Source of the DNA: CAYRTD01 sp964595055 | GTDB taxonomy: Bacteria; Bacteroidota; Bacteroidia; Bacteroidales; GCA-2748055 | Length of the DNA: 34,855 nucleotides | Reading direction: 5' to 3' | Assembly (NCBI GenBank): GCA_964595055.1 | Contig: CAZQOV010000012.1 | Location: 1-34,855, forward strand | Shown: in pieces, positions 8,011 to 14,321 of the stretch | How positions within the stretch are numbered: position 1 is the stretch's first letter | How the letters are laid out: each line of letters opens with the position of its first letter | The notes under the pieces: generated by a model | Seen by the model: the letters and a program-made list of their open reading frames with translations, nothing else | Database searches by the model: none | What the model was told of the DNA's origin: nothing | Made by a program: the position numbers and the translations under genes

Positions 8011-9105
8011 ATGTTAGAATCATTGGCAGGTTATAAGAATAAAAAAGTCCTGGTTACCGGGAATACCGGTTTTAAGGGAAGCTGGATCACGATGTGGTTA
8101 CTTAAGCTGGGAGCGGAGGTCCGGGGGTATTCCCTTGAACCCCCAACAAAACCTTCCTTATACGAAACCCTTGGTTTGTCGGATCATTTGCACCAGGATA
8201 TCAAAGATGTCAGATCTTACGAAGACCTCAGAAAAGTGCTGCATGAATTCGGGCCCGACATTATTTTCCATATGGCTGCTCAGCCTCTGGTAAGAGAATC
8301 CTATCGCATACCTTTGGAAACCTTTGATGTGAATGTTATGGGTACTGCGAATCTTCTGGAGGCCGTGAGGGATACAAACATAGATACGGTGGTTGTATGC
8401 ATAACCTCTGATAAAAGTTATGAAAATCAGGAATGGCTTTTCGGGTACAGGGAAAATGACCCGGTAGGAGGGCATGATCCTTACTCGGCAAGCAAAGGAG
8501 CGGCAGAAATCGTGATATCGTCTTACCGGAGATCATTTTTCAGCGAGGATGCCCATCATGATGGGAAGGTAGGGCTGGCCACGGTAAGAGCTGGTAATGT
8601 AATTGGTGGTGGCGACTGGGCTGCAGACCGGATTGTTCCGGACTGTATCCGTTCATTGCGGAAAAGGGAAAACATACATGTACGTAACCCGGTGGCCACC
8701 AGGCCATGGCAGCATGTACTTGAACCTTTGGGGGGGTATGTACTTCTGGGGTCCAGGCTCCTTGACGGGTCGGTTGATCATGAGCTCTTCAGGGATGCTT
8801 TTAACTTTGGGCCCGCGATTTCCTCTGATAAGAGAGTAGAGGTATTGGTTAAGGAAATATTGAAGCACTGGGGAAGTGGCAGTTGGTCACATGACAAAAT
8901 TGAATCCTATCATGAGGCCTCACTGTTAAACCTGACCATAGACAAGGCTTACCATTTGCTTGAATGGTTACCTGTCTGGGATTTTACCTTAACCGTTAAA
9001 CATACTGTTGACTGGTATAAAAATGATTATGAGGGAGGTGACATGTTTTCATTTACCCATAAACAGATTGAGCAATATATTCAGGATAGCACAAAAATAC
9101 GATAA
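8011..9105 (+). CDS. rfbG: CDP-glucose 4,6-dehydratase
   Basis: This 364-residue extended SDR converts CDP-glucose to CDP-4-dehydro-6-deoxy-glucose. The NAD-binding loop is G17-N-T-G20-F-K-G23, and the catalytic pair lies in Y158-S-A-S-K162. The segment T-S-D-K-S-Y-E-N and the region around R-A-G-N-V-I-G-G-G-D-W, then R-P-W-Q-H-V-L-E-P, are typical of RfbG/DdhB. Length is normal for the family. It lies 15 bases after rfbF, so the pair is an operon unit. No rfbH-like 3-dehydratase (PLP/2Fe-2S) is present, so the pathway should end in a 6-deoxyhexose rather than a 3,6-dideoxyhexose. Confidence 0.95.
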   Translation: MLESLAGYKNKKVLVTGNTGFKGSWITMWLLKLGAEVRGYSLEPPTKPSLYETLGLSDHLHQDIKDVRSYEDLRKVLHEFGPDIIFHMAAQPLVRESYRIPLETFDVNVMGTANLLEAVRDTNIDTVVVCITSDKSYENQEWLFGYRENDPVGGHDPYSASKGAAEIVISSYRRSFFSEDAHHDGKVGLATVRAGNVIGGGDWAADRIVPDCIRSLRKRENIHVRNPVATRPWQHVLEPLGGYVLLGSRLLDGSVDHELFRDAFNFGPAISSDKRVEVLVKEILKHWGSGSWSHDKIESYHEASLLNLTIDKAYHLLEWLPVWDFTLTVKHTVDWYKNDYEGGDMFSFTHKQIEQYIQDSTKIR

Positions 9106-9188
9106 TGAAAATCATTTTAATTCATTTATTGCTATTATAAAAGGCAAGGTGCTTTCCCCGGTAAAAAACCTGGCAAAATTTTATTTAT

Positions 9189-9728
9189 ATGTTTACGTTC
9201 CATGAAACCCCATTATCCGGATGCTATCGCGTAAAACCAAAGGCTTTTTTGGATCACAGAGGAAAATTTATCAAGCTTTTTCATGAACCTTTTTTTGAAG
9301 AATCGGGGTTTAACGGGAGATTTCAGGAGTCGTATTACTCGGTTTCCGGTCAAAGGGTGTTGCGTGGCTTACATTTTCAAACTCCTCCTCATGCCCATAT
9401 AAAGCTTGTTGGCTGTATTTCGGGAAGGATACTGGATGTGGTTGCTGATCTTCGAATAAACAGTAAGACTTACAAAAAAGTATTTGCCACTGAGCTCAGC
9501 TCAGAAAACGCTGAGATGATGTACGTTCCGGAGGGGTTCGCTCATGGTTTTTATACCTTAAGCGAAGAAGCTGTGTTTCTTTCTTTTAACTCAAAGAAAT
9601 ATGCTGCGGAATCGGATGCCGGAATACGATGGAACAGCATTGATTTTACCTGGCCCGATCATGATCCGGTCGTTTCGGAAAAGGATATGAACCTTCCGGG
9701 AATTGATGAATATAATTCTCCATTTTAA
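9189..9728 (+). CDS. RmlC-like cupin epimerase, catalytic Tyr replaced
   Basis: This 179-residue cupin belongs to the dTDP-4-dehydrorhamnose 3,5-epimerase (RmlC) family. It keeps V-L-R-G-L-H62-F-Q, D-V-V-A-D-L-R and V-P-E-G-F-A-H-G-F. Aligned by eye with E. coli RmlC, the catalytic His62 and the Asp of S-E-K-D166 are present, but the catalytic Tyr132 position is Ser132; Tyr138 is kept. Given rfbF and rfbG upstream, the substrate is likely CDP-4-dehydro-6-deoxy-glucose rather than the dTDP sugar, with epimerisation at C3 or C3 and C5. No rmlA, B or D companions are present. The Tyr loss suggests altered stereochemical outcome or a single epimerisation. It lies 83 bases after rfbG and 9 bases before the SDR gene. 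Confidence 0.85.
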   Translation: MFTFHETPLSGCYRVKPKAFLDHRGKFIKLFHEPFFEESGFNGRFQESYYSVSGQRVLRGLHFQTPPHAHIKLVGCISGRILDVVADLRINSKTYKKVFATELSSENAEMMYVPEGFAHGFYTLSEEAVFLSFNSKKYAAESDAGIRWNSIDFTWPDHDPVVSEKDMNLPGIDEYNSPF

Positions 9729-9737
9729 CTATTTTTT

Positions 9738-10634
9738 ATGCGTGACAGATTATTAATAACCGGTGCCACCGGATTTCTTGGGAGAAATCTTATTCCTGTT
9801 TTGAGCGGGCATGATGCAGAAATGCTTTCTCTTACCATTGAACAGGATTCAGAAAATAAATCTGGTATATCATGGGTTCACTGTGACCTGTTTGATGCAG
9901 AGGCGGTGGAGAGAATAATGAAAGAGTTTAAGCCCACCCATTTGTTGCATATGGCCTGGGGTATGGTCCCGAGTAATTACAACCTGCCCTCCGATTTTGA
10001 ATGGTTAACTGCGGGTATGTCTCTCATTAAGCTCTTTGCCAGGTATGGAGGGCGACGTGTAGTGGTCACAGGCTCGGGTGTGGAATATGACTGGTCTTCT
10101 GCTTTTTGCCGGGAAGGGTCAACCAGGGAGAGCTACCAGACCCTTTACGGGGCCAATAAAAACATTTTGCGCAAATTCAGCGAAAGCTTTTTAGCTTATC
10201 ATGGTATAGCCCTTGCCTGGCCTCGTCTTTTTTTTCTATACGGGCCCTATGAAAATGAGCAAAGGCTCGTTCCCCATATCATCACTTCTCTTCTAAAGGG
10301 GGAAGAGGCTGTGATAAGAAGCGGGAATCTTTACCGGGATTATTTCTATATAAAGGATGTTGTTCATAGTTTATCCCAGCTTGTTTTTTCTGAAATCACA
10401 GGACTTATTAATATTGCATCGGGAGAACCTGTTAAACTGGGGTACATTGCCGAATTAATCGGAAATATGATTGGGAGTCCTGACTTGCTGGAGTTTCATA
10501 AAAACGAGAATCCACCAAACAAGGTCGTTTTTGCTGATAATGCCCGGATGATAAATGAGCTGGGCTATCATCCTAAATATTCGCTGGAAGAAGGACTTGA
10601 AGAAACCATTGAATGGTGGAGGAGTAATTACTAA
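9738..10634 (+). CDS. NAD(P)-dependent SDR, likely CDP-4-keto-6-deoxyhexose reductase
   Basis: This 298-residue extended SDR has the G9-A-T-G12-F-L-G15 cofactor loop and a Y137-x-x-x-K141 catalytic pair (Y-G-A-N-K), with a conserved R-L-F-x-x-Y-G-P-Y segment near residues 160-170. It belongs to the NAD-dependent epimerase/dehydratase family that includes RfbJ, RfbS and other 4-ketoreductases. The position directly after rfbF, rfbG and the epimerase makes it the probable final 4-keto reduction step that yields a CDP-6-deoxyhexose. The exact product configuration cannot be read. It ends 11 bases before the flavoenzyme gene. Confidence 0.85.
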   Translation: MRDRLLITGATGFLGRNLIPVLSGHDAEMLSLTIEQDSENKSGISWVHCDLFDAEAVERIMKEFKPTHLLHMAWGMVPSNYNLPSDFEWLTAGMSLIKLFARYGGRRVVVTGSGVEYDWSSAFCREGSTRESYQTLYGANKNILRKFSESFLAYHGIALAWPRLFFLYGPYENEQRLVPHIITSLLKGEEAVIRSGNLYRDYFYIKDVVHSLSQLVFSEITGLINIASGEPVKLGYIAELIGNMIGSPDLLEFHKNENPPNKVVFADNARMINELGYHPKYSLEEGLEETIEWWRSNY

Positions 10635-10645
10635 AATAGGAAAAA

Positions 10646-11950
10646 ATGAAGAAGATTGTAATCATGGGAGCCGGGATGGCCGGGTACGGAGCGGCCAATA
10701 AAATTAAGGAAGAAAATAAGGAGGCTGTGATTTTCGAAAAGGAAGATCATTACGGTGGTCATTGTTCTTCCTATGTATTTGACGATAAATGGATTTTTGA
10801 TGATGGACCCCATATTTCTTTTACCAAAAGTGAGCGGGTAAGGGAAATTTTTGCCGGGAACCTGAATGATGATTATTATGAATTCAAAGCAAATCCCAGT
10901 AACTACTGGAAGGGCAAATGGATAACCCATCCGGCTCAGGTTAATCTTTACGGTTTGCCTCCCGAGCTCAATACTCAAATCCTTTCAGAGATGATCGAGT
11001 TGTCGAATTCGACTGAAAAGCAGGTCAATAATTATCAGGATTGGCTGTATGCCAGTTATGGAAAAACTTTCGCCGAGAATTTCCCCATGAAGTATACCCG
11101 GAAATTTCACACCACCGAAGCCGGAAATCTGACTACCGACTGGCTGGGTCCTCGCCTGTACCAGCCAAAACTTCAGGAGGTAATTTACGGCATGTTGTCA
11201 CCTGTGGAATCGGATGTGCATTATATCAAAGGATTCCGGTATCCTAATCATGGCGGATATGTTTCGTTTATGAAAGGCATTGAGAATACTTTTGATATCC
11301 ACTACCGGCATGAGATAAACCGGATAAATCTGAAAAATAAAGAAATTTACTTCACCAATGGAAAAAAAGTCCCTTACGATTATGCTTTTTCCTCACTGCC
11401 GCTGAATAAAATCATTTCGTATATAGAGGATGCTCCTCAGGATATTAAAGAAGCCGCTTTGAAACTTGCATGGACGCAATGTGTCATTGTGAATTTTGGA
11501 GTAAACCGGCCTGAAGTGAGCAAGAACCATTGGATCTATTTTTATGATGAGGATTTTTATACGACCCGGCTGAGTTTCCCCGGTATGTTTTCCCCGTATA
11601 CTGCTCCCGAAGGAACCAGCAGTCTTCAGGTAGAAATCTATTTTTCAGATAAATACAGGCCCCTTACGAAAAAACCTGAAGATTTTATTCCCATTATAAA
11701 AGACGAATTGATCAAGGCAGGTATTCTAAGAATCAATGATGAAATTCTTTTAAGTAATGCCTGGATTTCACCCTATGCTCAAATTATTTTTGATCATGAC
11801 CGCCTGCCGGCTGTGGATACTTTGCATCAGTTTTTGATCGAAAATGATATTTTTTATGGAGGAAGATTTGCCGAATGGTCTTATGCCTGGTCAGATGAAT
11901 CATTCCTTGCCGGAGAAAGTGCCGCGCTTAAAATTTTAGAAAAGCTTTAA
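10646..11950 (+). CDS. FAD-dependent oxidoreductase, UGM / PPOX-like
   Basis: This 434-residue flavoprotein starts with an FAD-binding Rossmann motif, M-G-A-G-M-A-G at about 7-13, followed by an E-K pair at the end of strand 2. The D-D-G-P-H-I-S-F segment (about 51-58) and the Y-G-K-T-F-A-E-N-F...Y-T-R-K-F region (about 138-155) are shared by UDP-galactopyranose mutase and protoporphyrinogen-oxidase-like flavoproteins. The C-terminal G-G-R-F-A-E-W-S-Y-A-W-S-D segment closes the FAD site. The reaction is not certain. Being 11 bases after the CDP-sugar reductase and 3 bases before the MBOAT gene, it may contract the 6-deoxyhexose ring to a furanose, as Fcf2 does for dTDP-fucose. This last point is inference. 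Confidence 0.82.
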   Translation: MKKIVIMGAGMAGYGAANKIKEENKEAVIFEKEDHYGGHCSSYVFDDKWIFDDGPHISFTKSERVREIFAGNLNDDYYEFKANPSNYWKGKWITHPAQVNLYGLPPELNTQILSEMIELSNSTEKQVNNYQDWLYASYGKTFAENFPMKYTRKFHTTEAGNLTTDWLGPRLYQPKLQEVIYGMLSPVESDVHYIKGFRYPNHGGYVSFMKGIENTFDIHYRHEINRINLKNKEIYFTNGKKVPYDYAFSSLPLNKIISYIEDAPQDIKEAALKLAWTQCVIVNFGVNRPEVSKNHWIYFYDEDFYTTRLSFPGMFSPYTAPEGTSSLQVEIYFSDKYRPLTKKPEDFIPIIKDELIKAGILRINDEILLSNAWISPYAQIIFDHDRLPAVDTLHQFLIENDIFYGGRFAEWSYAWSDESFLAGESAALKILEKL

Positions 11951-11953
11951 GAG

Positions 11954-13390
11954 ATGATTTTTAATTCCTTGGAATTTGGGATATTTCTTCCTATCGTTTT
12001 TATTTTATACTGGTTTGTTTTAAATAAAAACCTGAAGATACAAAATGCCTTTTTGATCCTGGCCAGCTATTTCTTTTACGGTTGGTGGGACTGGCGTTTT
12101 TTATCCCTGATCATTTTCAGTTCTTTTGTAGATTATTTTGTCGGACTGGGTCTGAATAAAGATTATTCCCAAAGAAAACGTAAGCTTTTATTGCTCACCA
12201 GTATACTCGTAAACCTTGGGTTTCTTGGTTTTTTCAAATATTTCAATTTCTTCGCAGATAGCTTTGCTTCTGCTTTTAAGCTTTTTGGACAGGAATTTGA
12301 TTCCTTTACCCTGAAAGTGATTTTACCTGTCGGGATTAGTTTTTATACCTTTCAGACATTGAGCTATTCGATTGATGTTTACAGAAGAAAAATGGAGCCG
12401 ACCCGTGATATTCTTGCTTTTTTTGCTTTTGTGAGTTTCTTCCCTCAACTCGTGGCGGGGCCTATTGAGCGAGCCGCGAATCTTTTGCCCCAGTTTTATA
12501 AACGGCGCAGTTTCGATTATGCCAAGGCCGTTGATGGCTCCCGGCAAATTCTTTGGGGATTGTTCAAAAAAATCGTTATTGCTGATAATTGTGCTCCTCT
12601 GGTAAACGATATATTCAGTAATTACCAGTCGCATAGCAGCTTAACCCTGATTCTCGGAGCGGTTTTGTTTGCTTTTCAGATCTATGGCGATTTTTCGGGT
12701 TATTCTGATATAGCCATTGGTACGGCGAGGCTTTTTGGCTTTAACCTGATGCAGAATTTTGCCTATCCCTATTTCTCGAGAGACATTGCCGAATTCTGGC
12801 GAAGGTGGCATATTTCATTATCTACCTGGTTCCGGGACTATTTGTATATCCCTCTGGGAGGAAGCCGGTGCAGCCTTGAGAAAAACATCCGGAATGTTTT
12901 TATCATATTTGTTGTTAGTGGCTTATGGCATGGAGCAAACTGGACATTTGTGGTATGGGGAGCTCTGAATGCCATATACTTTCTGCCTTTGATGATTTTT
13001 AAATTGAATCGGAAGAATACGGATACAGCCGCAGAAGGACGATTACTTCCTTCTTTCAGAGAGTTGATGAGCATTGGCATTACGTTTGGGCTTACCACCA
13101 TTGCCTGGATTTTTTTCAGGGCCACAAATGTAACCGAAGCTTTTGATTATCTGGTGCGGATTTTCCAGCAACCATTTGTCGACGATATTTCCTTCATTCC
13201 GAAAAAAATATTTCTTTTCATTTTTATTTTGCTTCTGGTGGAATGGTTCCAAAGAAATAAGAAGCATGCTCTTGAATTTGATCAGAAAAGAGTGCCTTCT
13301 TATTTGCGCTGGTCAATATATTACATAATAATCCTGGCTATTTTTCTGTTTAAAAATGAACCCCAGGATTTTATTTATTTTCAATTTTAG
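11954..13390 (+). CDS. MBOAT family O-acyltransferase (AlgI-like)
   Basis: This 478-residue polytopic membrane protein belongs to the AlgI/DltB branch of MBOAT acyltransferases, with roughly ten or more membrane segments. Conserved landmarks are P-Q-L-V-A-G-P-I-E-R, F-Q-I-Y-G-D-F-S-G-Y-S-D-I-A-I-G, F-W-R-R-W-H286-I-S-L-S-T-W-F-R-D-Y-L, and the catalytic-type His326 in L-W-H-G-A-N-W-T-F. Such proteins move acyl groups (often acetyl) across the inner membrane for O-acylation of surface polysaccharides. It starts 3 bases after the flavoenzyme stop and is followed after 12 bases by the SGNH-like gene, its likely periplasmic transfer partner as in AlgI with AlgJ/AlgX. Confidence 0.93.
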   Translation: MIFNSLEFGIFLPIVFILYWFVLNKNLKIQNAFLILASYFFYGWWDWRFLSLIIFSSFVDYFVGLGLNKDYSQRKRKLLLLTSILVNLGFLGFFKYFNFFADSFASAFKLFGQEFDSFTLKVILPVGISFYTFQTLSYSIDVYRRKMEPTRDILAFFAFVSFFPQLVAGPIERAANLLPQFYKRRSFDYAKAVDGSRQILWGLFKKIVIADNCAPLVNDIFSNYQSHSSLTLILGAVLFAFQIYGDFSGYSDIAIGTARLFGFNLMQNFAYPYFSRDIAEFWRRWHISLSTWFRDYLYIPLGGSRCSLEKNIRNVFIIFVVSGLWHGANWTFVVWGALNAIYFLPLMIFKLNRKNTDTAAEGRLLPSFRELMSIGITFGLTTIAWIFFRATNVTEAFDYLVRIFQQPFVDDISFIPKKIFLFIFILLLVEWFQRNKKHALEFDQKRVPSYLRWSIYYIIILAIFLFKNEPQDFIYFQF

Positions 13391-13402
13391 TTAATTTGAA
13401 TT

Positions 13403-14321
13403 ATGAAGAAGTATCTCAGGAAAATACTGGTTTTTTTTCTCAGCATATTTATTCTGGCCACGGCTATAGTGCTTATTTCGGGTAAATATTTCGCGGCCCC
13501 CAAATTGACAACAAGTTATTCCTTTAATGAAAAATTGCGGGTCTTGCCGGAAAAACCCTTGAAAATACTGGCTGTCGGGTCTTCCATGACCTTCAACAAC
13601 CTCATATCGCCTGTGGTGGTTGATAATTTTGAAGAAGAGTCGTTTTTTAATACTTCTTCTTGGGGGCTGACGGTTTATGATGTTTATCATTTTACCCAAA
13701 TCCTTACCCGGTTTTATGAACCGGAAGAAATCATATATGTAGGGAATATCCAGGATTTTTATNNNNNNNNNNATTCTTTACTATTTCACCAATTATGATC
13801 TCTAGTATTATTTAAGCAAGACCTATGAAAATATTGAAAATTTCAATTCTCATTCAACCCTTAGCTCTTTATCTTTTGATGAGCATGGTGGCGTACATTT
13901 AATAAAGGACGGATTTGACATTCCCGAAGAACGGTACAATGAAAAGCTGCATTTTGATCAAATTGAGCCGCTGAGTTATGATTACCTGGATAGCCTTGCT
14001 TTATTTCTGGCGAACAAGGATATTACGATGTATTACCTACAATCGCCTTTGCGGGAAGGGCTTATTGATTCTGCCTACAATGTTGAAATAGAGGCTCATA
14101 AAGATAAAATAGAAAGCATTCTTGTTTCCCGGGGGCATCATTTTAAAGACGCGACCCATAAGGTCTGGGAAGATCAATACTTTCTTGATAACACACATAT
14201 GGACAGCCTTTCAGCCGCAAAGCTCACCGATATGATTCATGCTGCTCCCTGTTTTGGAGAGCAGTATACAGATTACAGGGGGAAATCTAATGAACAACTA
14301 TTCTCTCATGAATCTGATTAG
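13403..14321 (+). CDS. SGNH-like polysaccharide acyltransferase partner, interrupted by assembly gap
   Basis: The 5' fragment (13403-13762) encodes 120 residues: a membrane anchor at about 8-27 and a nucleophile-type G59-S-S-M-T motif (A-V-G-S-S-M-T-F-N), typical of SGNH/AlgJ-like acyltransferases. Ten N follow. The 3' fragment (from 13773) stays open to the TAG at 14319, except for an in-frame TAG at 13803-13805 only 30 bases after the gap. It contains a D-N-T-H-M-D-S-L-S segment that can supply the Asp/His pair. The two fragments are not in the same frame across exactly ten bases, so the N run is probably a placeholder. It follows the MBOAT gene by 12 bases. Whether it is intact or a pseudogene cannot be decided here. 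Its 3' end overlaps the convergent gene by 35 bases. Confidence 0.7.
13763..13772. other. Assembly gap (10 N)
   Basis: Ten unresolved bases lie inside the SGNH-like gene. The flanking coding frames do not join over ten bases, so the true gap length is unknown. Confidence 0.98.

Noticed and set aside
13391..13699. 102-codon minus-strand frame over the SGNH-like gene
   Set aside because: It is the shadow of a well-supported membrane-anchored SGNH-like coding frame on the plus strand.
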